Shown here piece by piece: positions 29,661-42,607 of a DNA stretch of 64,000 nt (position 1 is its first letter; every line of letters begins with the position of its first letter). The DNA comes from Morella rubra (lineage: Eukaryota; Streptophyta; Magnoliopsida; Fagales; Myricaceae). The notes under the pieces were generated by a model. That model was not told where the DNA came from. It made no database searches and saw only the letters and a list, made by a program, of their open reading frames with translations. The stretch spans positions 19,684,053 to 19,748,052 of the forward strand of contig CM025856.1 of assembly GCA_003952965.2 (NCBI GenBank), in the 5' to 3' direction. The position numbers and the translations under genes were made by a program.

Positions 29661-32600
29661 ATGTTCAGAGGCCTGTGTTCCTGCCCGTGCTTCTGGGACC
29701 GGAGCTCTGACACGCTTGAGTCCGATCTCGACCCCGTTCTTCTCGTCTCCGGCATGGGAGGCTCCATTCTCCACTCCAAGAAGAAGAAGTTCGGGTTCGA
29801 GACACGGGTCTGGGTCCGGATACTGCTGGCAGACCTTGAGTTCAAAAAGAAACTCTGGTCTGTCTATAATCCTACTACAGGTCATCTCTCTCTCTTTATA
29901 CGTGACTCTTGGTTCATATCTCTTTGTCATGTCTCTATGTGCATGCATTTACATTCGTGTTTGTATTCTTGCATGTAATTTAGAATCAATTTGGTTGTGG
30001 TAGTTGTTGTTGTTCTTATCCCGTCTTCTGAAGAGTGTGACGGAATCAAAGGGAAAAGAGAAAACATTGTTTATGTTTTTGGTTGGTGAAAAAGTTGAGG
30101 AGTAAGTATGTGTACCATTATTCTTTTTGTGCGCAACTGCTATGAGTTCCCATTATTTGATTGCAAAATAGAGTCATGAAAAAAATGAGAAAAAGATGAA
30201 ATTTATTTTTCATCTGGCTTGCGAAGAATCATTCAAAAATTCATGTGCATCGAGTTATAAGTAATATTTACGGGCATTCTTATGTGTCGGTATTTTCAGC
30301 AGGGAAAAAATTGGAAAATTTTCCTTAACTTGCATGTCCAACCAAAATAAAACCAGAATTTATGCCACGTAATTTAAGAAATTGAGATATTCATGTATCC
30401 TCCCAACCTTTCCCTACTTAATGTTATACTTCTATTGATCCCAAAGCGTAGGTAATATTTTGTTCCACAATTCCAGTGTCACCCAGAACCCAAGCCCCCC
30501 CCCCCCCCCCCCCCAACCCCACCCCACCCACCCAGCAGTAACAAAAGCCATTACTAACATTCATGTGATAACTTTGGATAATTTTAGTATTTTGAAGCTA
30601 TCAAAAATATTCCTATGAGGTTCCCAGATGTTACTTGCAATTCTGAAAGTTCAAAAATCTGAGTATTAGCATTTGGATTTTTGATGTTACTGATATTACC
30701 AAATTATATTCAAAATGCCTGTGATGCAATCTCAACCGCCCCACACATCTGTGCTTGCTCCTTCTTGTTGATCCATAATAACATTCTCTCTGAATTGCTC
30801 AAACGTGATCATGCGACCTTTTTCTAAGCGATTAATCTAATGGTAATTAAGGAGTTATTATTTGTTTCGATTATAAAATGGTTTCATTTCCACTGCTTGG
30901 AGGAGATGGCTGTAGTGACATCTCTAATTTTGCCATATTTTTCGTTACCTGAGTAATGCCTAGTAATTTGGTTTCCTCAAATTACTTTGCCTTAACTTTT
31001 TGCTTTTCTTTTTTCTTTTTAGGTTATACAGAAACATTGGATGATAACATTGAAATTATCGTCCCAAACGACGATTATGGGCTATATGCAATTGATATTT
31101 TAGATCCATCATTGGTATGTTCAATAATCCTCCCTGTAGATTTTCAAGATCCCATTAAATTGAATTGGTATGCCCCGTATTTGACATGTCTTATGCGCAG
31201 TTTTGAATGAGAGAAATTTATGAGGAATTCTTTTTGCCTTTTCTTCCACTCCATTCATCCTGAACTGATGTAGCATATACTATTTTGCCGTGCAAGGACT
31301 CCTAGATTTTCAATTCGACAAGTGAGTAGAGATCAGGGGATTGTCTAACTTCTCCAATTCTTTCAAGTTGGTTGATTCGACGTGTATAAAAGATGCAACT
31401 GTCTAAAAAATGAGCGAAATACCAATATCAAACATAATTTCAACTAGAGATGTGATTTAGAATAGACAGAATTGTTATTACAACTCCTAACTCACAAACT
31501 CATACAAAGAGCATGGGCTAACGTATCCCTTCTATGAACAAGGAAGGAATCCTTTTGTTGTTTTTGCTTCTGGCCATCAGATGTCAAATAAGTATGGAAC
31601 TATTTCTTTTTCCACTCGTTAATAGTTTGGAGGTTCATCTCTTTCTCTTTTAGTGTCTCCCTTCCTTCCTAACATCCTCATGGAATCAGTGTTTGGTTTT
31701 TGAGCTATTTAGTTGTTGTGTTCATTTGATTTTGTGCACTACAATCACCCCCAATAAATCATTTGACATTGGGACACTCAGAGAGATACCACATGATGAT
31801 GTTTGAAGCATTGGTTGTTGTTTAGGTCACGACTTAGAGTAGTAGTAGCCATATCTGTACTATAACCCAAAAGGACCTACCATTATGTTTTACGAGCCCT
31901 TACACTTGCATATAAAATTCCGGAAGCCTAGCAAACACCCAGTGTGTGATATCCGGTTCACTTTTCATAGGTTTCCTAATAAAAAAGCCCTGTTCTAGCA
32001 AACTAACAACTCTAGTTTATACTGAAAGGAAATGGGCTAGCCTAACCCGACAATAAGAGGCAAGAATGATTACGCGATTGCTGTTCAAAGAATAGCCCGA
32101 TTCCACTGGTGGACACCCAATGTGGGACTTGGGTCCCTATATAATACCTTCACAATCCATCTACCCAATGTATGTCTTAATAGTCTTCATAATCTGGTAT
32201 GAGAGTTTATTCTGCTTGTGATATGATGAGTTCTGTTTCAGCCTTCAAATTAAATGTTACTATGCTTTCAGATACGATCAAGTTATTGGCTTTTCCTTAT
32301 CATCCTTTACTATTCCTTCAGAGTGACTGGTAGTTGCAGGAATGTGGCCATGTCAGGTGCCTAAGTTGCACATTCTCTATTGTGCGATAGTCACCAGTTA
32401 ATTGACTGATCAGATAATAGTTGCTGCTTTGTCTTGCTGCAGATGGGTGGTCAATGCTAGGGTCCTAGAACTTCACACACATTATTAAACAGTTCAGTTC
32501 AACTTTTTGTTGAACCATTCTAGTTGGTTTCAGAGTGTAGGAACGCCCACTTTATCCTCAGCATTTTCAAATCATGCATTTCGTATTCTTTCTTTCAGTC

Positions 32601-35600
32601 ACCACATTACCATGGTATCTGTTTATTTCCCTCTTATTTTCTGATATTATTTTCTTGGTATTTCAGGTTATAAAACTGTTGCATTTGACAGAGGTATATC
32701 ATTTTCATGATATGATTGAGATGCTTGTTAAATGTGGGTATAAGAAGGGAACCACATTATTTGGATATGGTTATGATTTCCGGCAAAGCATTAGGTAATT
32801 CATTTTGTATTGGCTACTTTGTTGGTGGTTAAAGTTGATGTTTTGGTGCTTTGATTCCCTAGTGACTCAATCTCTAGCGCAGGTTGTAACCATGACCAGT
32901 GTCTTGTAGTTATTCAAAACTCCTTAATGTTGCTCACGGTTAACTGCAATATCCCCTTGGCAGAATTGACCAGTTAATGGAAGGACTTATAATGAAGTTG
33001 AAAGCTGCTCACCAAGCTTCTGGGGGTAGAAAAGTCAATATTATTTCACATTCAATGGGTGGGCTCCTAGTGTTGTGTTTCATGTCACTCCATAATGATG
33101 TGCGCACAATTGCTCTTGGTTACTAGTGTTTTTGGACATACAAAATGTAACAAACTCATAAGAGGCATGACTGGCAATTTAACTATTTGTTGGCAGATAT
33201 TTACCAAGTATGTGAATAAGTGGATTTGCATTGCCTGCCCTTTTCAAGGTAATCTACTTTTTCTTGATCCTTACATAGCTGCCTCAAATTATTGAATGAC
33301 TTCTCTGTACCAAGAAAACAAATGCATTCCCTTTCAGTAATGATCAGAATCCCAGGGAGATTAATTTTTCAGTACTTTGAGGAGAAACTTTCTTATTTGC
33401 TGAAAGTCTAGAAATTTGGTTTTGCTAAAGCCAATAAAAAAGAAAGAAAGAGCATGGATGAAGACACCTTCTGCTTATATTCAACCTAAACAAAAGATTT
33501 TGAGTAAAAATTAAGTGCATTGGGTTTATGAGCTTCAGGGTATAGGTTTGACTTAGCTTTTTTTGCTATAGACTAATTCAGAGAACTGTTAAATCTGTCT
33601 TTCCTGTGTGTTTTGGGGATCATGAAGTTATTTGAATTAGTTGAGATTTGTCTACTGCATCAGTGATGCCACGTTGCTTGAAAATGGGTGGTCTAGTTTT
33701 GGTATGGTAGAATTTGACTTATCAATATCTATTCATTTCAATAAGCTCTGCATTCGACATAGCAGACATTTTTTTTGAAAGGTAAGTAAAAATTTTATTA
33801 AAATAAAAAGAGAGTTAGCAGTACAAAGACTGCACTGAGAACATCTAAAGCATACAAGCTAGAGAGCTACAAAAATCTGAAATATCCAAAAAGGGAAGCC
33901 CAACACGGCATTAGACCAAAGAAAAAGGGACTGCAGCAGCTGACTCTTTAAGCACTCCAACGATAACTCCTGATTCTCAAAACGATGACTATTTTTTTCC
34001 CTCCATAAACACCACCAAATACAGGAAGGTATAATCTTCCACACCACCAAAGCTGTCGAGTCATCAATTTTCTCTTCCAACACCTCAAAACCTCAACCAC
34101 CCTATAGGCATAACCCAAGAAAGATTCAAGATAGAGAACATATGTGACCACAATCCTCTAGCAAACAAACAATGAAGAAGAATATGATCACTGACTCCCC
34201 ATCACATCTACACAAATAACACCAATCTGTCAAGCAAATGCCCCTCCTCCTCAAATTGTCTATGGTCAAAACTTTCCCATGAGCAGCCTCCCACACAAAG
34301 AAAGAGACTCTTGAAGGTGATAAAGTCCTCCATAACTGTCGCCAAGGAAAATCCATAGGAACATACCCACCAGAAGTCCATACATAGATTTTACAGAAAA
34401 AGAGCCAGTCTTAGAACCCACCCAAAGCAATCTATCAGAACTCCTCCTCGTTATCTTCGATGTGTAAAGAAGCGTAAAGAAATTCGAAACTTCAGCCAAT
34501 TCCCAATCATTAAACATACGAAGAAACTGAACATTCCAAACAGGCATGCCAGAGCTAACATCGATGCAATTCTCCACTACCTCTCCTTACACCTTGGATA
34601 AAGAAAAGAGATGAGGAAACGCTAACATCAAAGCTTGTTCCCCACACCAACAGTCATACCAAAAATGAACTCTACTACCACACCCCACCAAAAAATTTGT
34701 ATTCGCAGGAAAAAATTCCAACCCTTCGAAATATACTTCCATAAACTGACACCATACGAGCCTCGAGCCACAAGAGTCCTCCAACCTCCCACTCAGTACC
34801 ATATTTCGCTATAATAACTATCTTAAATAAAGTATCTCGCTCTGAGACAAACCTCTACAACCACTTCCTTAACAAAGCTTGATTATATAAATACAACTGC
34901 CTTAATCCCAATCCACCCACATAAATAGGGGAACAAATTTTGGCCCAGCTAACAAGATGGAACCTATGCTCATCTCCTCCACTTCCCCACAAGAAATCCC
35001 TTTGTAACTTTCCATCCTATTTGCCACCGCATTAGGAATAGAAAAAAGAGACATAAAATAGGTTGGAAGAACACGTCAAAACACTCGAACTACTAACCTG
35101 TATCCAGACCCCTTAGATTAGATCCCTTGTGATGAGGAGGTCTATTTCTTTCCATGCTTCATGGACTAGAGCTTCAACAAGAACACATCGAAACACTCGA
35201 CATGGTCTGCTTGTCTCTAGCTTTAGGGGCTCCATTGTCCACTCGAAGAAGATGTAGTAATTCAGGTTCCATAGGCACTTTTAGCTTCAATTAATGACTA
35301 CTTATACCTAGGTGATGCTTATAGAAATTTTTCATCACCAACAAAATTCATTATACAATATGTAGGGATGAAAATGTGAAAAAGATGCATAAATGTGCCA
35401 ATGCAAATTCATCTATTCTTATGATAGAGTCTTGAGCACATCAAAGTGTCCAAGAATACCCCTAAAGAGCCTGGAGACTTTTAGCTCTGTTACGGTTCTT
35501 GATGTTTCTGTTTCATTCTTTTACCTGTGCTATTTTTCTTGGTGTCTCGTCGAAGTATGCTCCAATACCAATTCTGCAGTATGATTAACAGGGGCACCAG

Positions 35601-38600
35601 GATGCATCAATGATTCACTCCTAACTGGATTGCAGTTTGTTGAAGGATTTGAAAGCTTCTTTTTTGTATCACGGTGGACAATGCACCAGCTGGTAATACC
35701 TGAAATTGAGTATTTGCCCCAGGTGTTAGATTTAAAACTTAAACCAGTAACTTATCCATGTCATGTCAATTATCTTTCTTGGTGAAACCATCCTTCCAAT
35801 TTGAAGCATAACCAGTTTGTAGTGCTTCCAAAGGTAGTGATAAGAAGTATAGGCATCATTGTCAAATGTCAGCGAATTGTGTTTGGATGATCATATTCCC
35901 TTTCTGGGTAACATCTGTAATATTGTTGATACCGTCTGATTGAGTTTGACTGGAGTCAGCTATTAAGGTGCATGAAAATCATTGGAGATTTGTGTAGGTT
36001 ATTCTCATAAGTTGATGTACAATATCTATGTTTCAGCTTGCTACTGCCAATCACTTAGCAACCATTTTGTTCAAATTAGAGAGGCCATACTCTGTGTTTC
36101 CTATAGTGGTTCTGTCTCACTATATTCAATTCCACACTCTTATTCTTTGATGGTGTTTGGGTAATACACAAAGTACAATGAGATGAGGTATGTTTCTTTT
36201 CACTTTGTAGTTGGTTGCATGCCCATCAATCTACGAAATGTTGCCAAATCCTGAATTTAAGTGGAAAAAACAGCCCGAAATTCAAGTTTGGCGAAAGCAG
36301 TCCTCAGATGGAGAAACTTCTGTTGATGTGGAATCCTATGGCCCCACTGAAAGTATCACTCTGTTTGAAGAAGCACTGAGGCATAATGAGGTACTATGCC
36401 CATGAATTATTTTACTTGATAATGATACATATTTGTCCTGAAACTCTCGGCATCTTCACCTTTATAACTTTGTTCTGAGGTTCCCTTTTAGCTGCATAAT
36501 CAAGGGGATTTTCTTTCCTCTTGAAGTTGTATGTAATTCCGTATGCAATTTGAATTGGCTCTGACAAAACTGATTTCAGATTGTATTGTATACTTATCAC
36601 TCTTTTTGTCACAAAGCTAGTGTTCTCTGCTTGATTGATGCATGCATGTTTAGTTCAAGAGTAATAAACTTGTGTGTACTGGCGGCTTGAAGAGGAAAAA
36701 AGTGTCAATAGGGGCCACCTTGATTGGTGAGTGGGTATACTCCCCTTGTTATTGGTTGAGGTTTGAAGATCCTTACTTACTTGGGATTTCAGGTGTAGGA
36801 CACTTCCAAGTATCTGGAGTTGCCTGTGTGTTAACTTGGTTCCATTTTGGTCAGCCTTAGCACAAGATTTCCCTTATTACCAAAAAGGGGGAGTGAGTGG
36901 AGTGAGAATTTAGAATAAATATCCAGTCTTAAGGAAACGTATTTTAGTTTTATTAGGTGCCATTGCAAAAGTCTTGGTTCTTGGTTCTTGATGTAGAGCA
37001 TTTTTGGCAAGTAGGTTTGCTTTTTCACCCCAGGCAACCCCCTGACCTTTGTGGATGCACTAATAAGAATGAATATAGATAACATTGGGTCATGCTTGGG
37101 TAGGAATTATCAGTTTTAAATTAAGCTCCTTATATTATATAACTTTAGTAAGTTTCATGAAGTAGCCCTTCTTCATGCTGAAGCATTTTATCCTTCTGGT
37201 TTTTCCGTGGAGGCCCATTTATTTAGGATTCTCTACACCGAGGTTCTCAGTGGCAGTTGTACTAACGAGATTGAAATTAAGTGTCATCATTGTACGGTGT
37301 GCAAAAATATAATAAAATAACCATCATCATTTGGTGAGGATATATATCCGACTGGAGGTGCATGATTGTGGAGATCATCATGTTCTTCTCTCCCTCATCT
37401 GATCTCTTGATCTTCTCTGTTTTTGTGCTTTCCTTTCTGTTTTCCAAAGTAGCTTCCTTTTCTTTTCTTTTTCCTTGGAGGTCCCTTTTCTCTCTCCCCC
37501 TCCCTTCCTCTCTCTCTAGTGCTTCTCTGTTGCCTGTGTCTTCTTTCAATTTCTATGCTACTCGCTTCTTCTTAGTTCCTTCTGCTCCCACAAAGTTTCT
37601 CTGTTTTAAAAAAATCCATAAATCCAACCATCAAAAAGCTCTCCAAGCGTTCCAGAACACCGTTCTATCAATAATCACCCGTACACCTAGCCAAAGCAAA
37701 CTCAAACTCTTAAATAAAGAATTTGGTCTTTCAGAAGCCCAAACCATCAATAATCACCCATACATCAACTTAAAGCAAACAAATTCTTAAACAAGGAATG
37801 AGGTCCTCTGGCTAACTCTAGAAGTTAGGCTTCCCTCAAAGAAAGCTAATACGTTCTCACGGTTTTAGGGAATCTAAGTTCTAAAAGGAGCATGTATTGT
37901 TTGAAGGAGCCACCTGAGCAGCAACTAAGATTGAAGAAGCCTTGAAGATGCTTCCAGAGGTCTCTGAACAATTTCCACAGAATTCTGAACCACAAGGGAA
38001 GTTCTTGGATGGAAGTCCTAGATGGTCTATATAATAATGAAGTATACTTTAAGTACCTTTACAAATTTAGAGTCAAACCAACAAACCTAGGAGTTAAGGT
38101 TGTAGTTGACTCTGGGGTTACAACATCAACCAGCATCTTGGGAATCATTGCTGCGACAATAAATCTTTTAGAACCTATGGAAATCAAGATGTTGCCATGG
38201 TAGAAAACCTAAGGAATAGGCCTCTGCTTGAACTCTTCCGGCAGTTAATATATTTGTTCTGATTTCTGATGTTTGAGAAATCTTTGAATATATTGTTCTT
38301 TTCTTACTGTTTGCTTGAAGTTGTGCTTTAATTAACTCCCAATTGCAACCCCTATTGGAAGCATATTCCCGGACCTGACAGCAACTCCCTCTATTGTCTA
38401 ACTGAAGCATCAATGTATCTTGTTATTGCTAAAATTTCTGGATGCAGTTGTAGCCTCTCTCTCTTTTCCTCTATAGTTGTCCACTTTTATCATAAATTTT
38501 TATGTGAGTAGCCAAAGATGATATAGAATCTGTACTGATTGCAGCTAAATTATGATGGGAAAATGGTGGCACTGCCTTTTAACTTTGAGATTCTCAAATG

Positions 38601-40719
38601 GGCCGCTGGTACCCGCCAAGTTATGTATGATGCTAAATTACCGGACGGGGTGTGCTTCTATAACATTTATGGAACATCATTTGATACACCTTTTGATGTT
38701 TGGTAAGTGAATTTCTTTTTGAAGTAGAATGCCAGCTAGTCCCTTTTGTAGCTATGAACATCTATAAGGGGTTACCAATGCACGTTTTAGTTGGTAAATA
38801 TAAGGAGCCCTCTTCACCAGCTTCAGCTCATTTTAAGTATATCTAGTTATACATGCTGAATGATGTTTATTATGAATATATTCTTGAGTGAACATATCTG
38901 ATTTTTAGATCTTAGAAAAGGAGAATAGAAGTGAGATTTAACATGAATTTGATCCAATGGTTAGTACGAGCAAAACCAATGGTTGGATAAATGACTTGCC
39001 GTTCTGTAAGCCGCAAAAACTGATAGAAAATTTTGCTGGGACTGGAATCCGGACGTTGTACATAGAATAGCGTCAAGTAGAGGTAATATTATTTCATTAT
39101 TTTGTAAAGGGTGAGGATGAAAATCAGATTGTATGAATCTACTGTATATGGTTTTGATTTTATCCTGTGTGCTTTGTTCTTCAGAGAATATGTGTTGTCC
39201 TTTGATCATAGTTACGAAAAGATTTCATACTATAAGTGCATCTGACATGTGCGTAATTAATGCAGTTATGGGTCGGAAACATCTCCAATTGAGGACTTGT
39301 CTGGAATATGCCACACAATGGTAAGTGGTTGATTTCTTTGGGAAATCAGGAATCTGCTTTAAGTTGAACTTGAAGGCATCTTTAACCATAGTCCCTCACC
39401 TGTTGCAAGTAATATTCTTTCCAAGTACCAGTCCTTTATAATTGGCAGTTGGTCAAATAGCAGTTCTTTTTTCTTTTCTTTATGCTCGTTGGAAGTGCTG
39501 CCTTTTAAATGATTATGCTCAAACCCAATTGCCTTGAATTTGTGCGTTAGCTACTGCCATGTTGATTTTATTTTATCTCTGCTTAGCATGTATCATTTCT
39601 TTGTGCCAGCCCCAGTATTCTTTTGTCGATGGAGATGGAACAGTTCCTGCTGAATCTACGAAGGTGCTCTTTCTGAAAGCTTATGTCTTTACACTTCCTC
39701 TTATCTAATTATATTATGCCGAATGTAAACAAATAGTTGTAATTAATGTACATAGTTGAAACTTTTGTGGATATACAATATTGTGATCATTATGGACATG
39801 CAATTTCCATGTTCTTGACAATCCATCGAGAAAGATGTAGAACATGTTGAGAAAGTTTGATAGTACTGAGAGGTCGTGATTTCCAATGTCTTTATCTAAC
39901 TGGTAATCTACTATGGCCACCTAAATACTTTTGTTCCATCCTCCTGTGGGCTGTGTATGAACATGGTGGTGTACACGTGCATGTGTCCATTAGTGAGTCA
40001 ACAGCCAACAAGCAAGAAGGGGTGTGACAACAGTGAGGATAGATATGGGTATGTGGGTAGGTTTAAGAGATAGCTATGAAGGAAAACTAAGGGGACGTTC
40101 GGGAGCGAAAATTTTGAGAGTTAGAAATTTTGGGAGTTTTGGGATTTATGAAAAAATAAAGATATTTTATGGGATTTGATGAAAAAGTGAAGAGAGAAAA
40201 GATTTAAATGAATATTATAATAAAAAAGAATAAATTGAGGAGGAGAGAGAGATTATTTTATAATTTTTTAATGTGGATAGAAATTTTGGGGGGTGGAAAA
40301 CACCACCTAAGTAGTCTTGATATTGAGTTCATTGAATTATATGAGTTTGGCTTAGGGAGTTTGTCAGATTGGTTTCGTGATTTTAGTACTTAGTGATATT
40401 ATGAGATCACTCTGTATCTAAGTTAATCTTTGGTACACATACGTATATAATATATACATATATATATTTTGCTCATAGTTGCTAATTTCTTCCAAACATT
40501 TTTTTTCTTCCGTTTTTAATCTCTAACAAATAACTTTTGCTTTCCCCCATTGTGAAGGCTGATGGATTTGCAGCAGTTGAAAGAGTAGGAGTTGCTGCTA
40601 GTCACCGCGGATTATTATCTGACAAAACAGTTTTTAAATATATCCAAAAATGGTTGGGGGTTGATCAAAAGGTCAGCAAGCATTCAAAGTCTTCCAGAGT
40701 GGTACATGGTTCAGATTAG
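29661..40719 (+). CDS. LCAT3: Phospholipase A1 LCAT3 (lecithin:cholesterol acyltransferase-like 3)
   Basis: Encodes a 445-residue enzyme of the LCAT-like alpha/beta-hydrolase family that hydrolyses phospholipids (PLA1 activity is known for Arabidopsis LCAT3). Exons: 29661-29880, 31023-31114, 32667-32794, 32964-33099, 33197-33248, 35592-35692, 36211-36390, 38545-38702, 39266-39320, 39610-39663, 40558-40719. All junctions are GT-AG and phases join without a stop. The lid/oxyanion region [17 protein letters not shown] is near residues 26-42. The triad is Ser177 in SHSMGG, Asp383 in VDGDGTVP and His408 in ASHRGLL. Family length is about 447, and the start matches the short Cys-rich N-terminus (CSCPCFWD). 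The only oddities are a LINE and an exon-1 relic in intron 5. It looks functional. Confidence 0.93.
30495..30514 (+). repeat. Poly-C run in LCAT3 intron 1
   Basis: Twenty consecutive C residues followed by further C-rich sequence to about 30530. Such a tract is prone to length errors in assemblies and can form G-quadruplex or i-motif structures on the two strands. Confidence 0.9.
33769..35106 (-). mobile_element. LINE tail inside LCAT3 intron 5
   Basis: A minus-strand, 5'-truncated non-LTR element of about 1.3 kb. It starts with a short T-run and the TTTTGAAAGGTAAGTAAAAA type of sequence common at plant LINE tails. On the minus strand it shows the C-terminal end of a reverse transcriptase [20 protein letters not shown] near 34680, then the zinc-binding RVT domain with [18 protein letters not shown] and [10 protein letters not shown] near 34200-34290. 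Frames are broken. I find no clear target duplication. Both splice sites of the host intron survive. Confidence 0.75.
35107..35265 (+). pseudogene. Decayed copy of LCAT3 exon 1 inside LCAT3 intron 5
   Basis: The stretch matches exon 1 (29650-29790) over about 140 bp. Shared or near-shared words in order are GAGGTCT/GAGGCCT, CCATGCTTC/CCGTGCTTC, GGACTAGAGCT/GGACCGGAGCT, CTCGAC, CTTGTCTCT, GGCTCCATTGTCCACTC/GGCTCCATTCTCCACTC and AAGAAGATG. It is in the same direction as the gene, has several stops and loses similarity after about 35265. It lies just beyond the 5' end of the LINE. It is probably the trace of an old partial duplication, or of a copy carried with the LINE event. Confidence 0.7.
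40096..40312. repeat. Possible small MITE in LCAT3 intron 10
   Basis: A purine-rich block between GACGTTCGGGAGCG and AAACACCACC, with GAAATTTTGGGAG-like words near both ends. The terminal symmetry is weak. Composition differs from the surrounding intron, which suggests an insertion, but I cannot define it well. Confidence 0.25.
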
Positions 40720-41665
40720 CCGTGGAGTTGCAATTCGTTTCAACAGAAACAGAATATGTTTCACATGACCCTGTATTGATAGGTAACTTATATATGATCA
40801 TAAAAGCATCATAATTTTGTAATGAAATTGCACGCCTCTTGTATTCATCCTCCTGCACACGCGAGAGTTCTGATGATATAATTTTTTATGCTTATTAGAG
40901 AAAAAAGTGGGGACTTAGACGAAAAAAAAAACGAGAGAAAAAAGTGGGGGAAACAAAAAGAGTATATATGTGAATTTGATTTTGCTTGAAGGTCCTGCCA
41001 ATCATCTTAGTTCCTAAGTCGAGGTTTGCTCCATAGCATATATTCTCGAGGAAAACAGCTCTGGCACCCGCCCAAGTTTTAGAAACAGGTCTTGAGGGAG
41101 TATGAACCTTCTTAATTAGGTTGACAATAACCTTTCTATTCTCGGAGGCAGAAATTGTTGGAATACAGGAGGGGGAATATAATTTTCTGCAGAAAAAAGT
41201 TTAGGGATAAATATATTTTACACACTTGAAGTTTAAGGATAAATATATTTTACACCTTTCAACTATGGGGTCTTGATTTTTTATATCTCATTTATTATTT
41301 TTGTTACAATGCATTCATCAATTATTGATTTCATATACTTCAAAATTAATAATTTTATCTCCATAATTATTTTGGCAGGGTGAAATGGTAATTTTAGAGG
41401 TTGAAAAATTAATTTTTGTCCAAATTGACACAAAATTTTAAGGGAGGGTGTAAATTAATTAATAGTTGAGTGTGCAAAGCGTTACGGCTCCCCGGACACT
41501 AATTTGAATGATGACTGGTTATGTGCTGCACTAAAGTGTTAGATTAATTTGACCGGTCGGTATTGCACCCTTTGTAAATAAGGAGGTTGAATAAATAAAA
41601 GAGTCATACATAAGTTACGTTAGAAATAGTAAATAAGATATTTATATATAGTTTTATAGAATTAT

Positions 41666-41838
41666 GATCCTCTGCAATTTTCTGCCTACTTGAATTGTAC
41701 GGTGTAATTTAGAGAAAAATAGGTACAAAAATCGGACTATACATTTTTTAATGTTATACGTATAAGGTTTAAAACAATATGAATTTTACGATATAGTTCA
41801 CTTATTGTGTCTATCTTTCTCTAAATTGAGATAAGGAG
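41666..41838. repeat. MITE family copy A
   Basis: Left arm GATCCTCTGCAATTTTCTGC, then GAATTGTACGGTGTAATTTA and GAGAAAAATAGG; the right arm in reverse reads CTCAATTTAGAGAAAGATAG, then ACACAATAAG. The same consensus recurs at 54911-55102 and 56510-56700. No target duplication is evident. Confidence 0.55.
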
Positions 41839-42580
41839 TTTTGTTTCCTAAAATTGATGAAAAACATATCTGATTATGGGAGAGGCATCCTAAAATATTG
41901 TTATACAAACTATACGGGATTGGATCAACAGCAACGTCCATGTATTGCCATATTTTGGCGACATGGAAGAGTTAGTTAGAAAGTTACTCACTATCCATAA
42001 TAATGTACTAATCACTTATGTTATATCAATACATCATACGTGTCCAATGTAGGATCCAAGATTATCTTTAAATAACCATCACCCCCACGGCCCCAAGGAT
42101 TTAAACATCGTAATCCTCGAAAGAACGACTTAGAATTAATTACCCAAACAAGATCAATTATATATTATGCTCATCAATTGTAAAAGCTCAGCATACATTT
42201 GCTCCCCCCTCACATTGCATAATATAAAATATCACCTAAGAGAAGGCAATGTCAGATATTATCTCAGTGCTTCTATATATTGTACTGTGGGTAAGTGTTC
42301 AAAAATGAAGCTCTAGCAGTGTTTATAGGTTTTGTGTAGTGCTGTTCACGTGCAGGAAGACTACTACCTTAAGTGATACGCAAAACTGTGTACCACAACA
42401 AGTTCATTGCATGTGACACACCACAAAGAGATATATATATGGCACGTATTCACATGTCAAGATCAGAGAAGATCAACTTAGGCCATGGAGGAGCAACAAT
42501 AGAATTAATGATCGCTTAAATCTGAGAACATGATCACTCGCAAATTAATTCAAGAAAATACCATGGGTTTTCTTGTTCCT

Positions 42581-42607
42581 TATATATATATATATATATA
42601 TATATAT
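42581..42607 (+). repeat. TA microsatellite
   Basis: An uninterrupted (TA) run of 27 bases in the intergenic region, likely polymorphic. Confidence 0.95.

Noticed and set aside
37277-37790. Charged or Ser/Phe-rich frames on both strands near 37.3-37.8 kb
   Set aside because: They lie inside LCAT3 intron 7 in CT-rich low-complexity sequence; no family resemblance.
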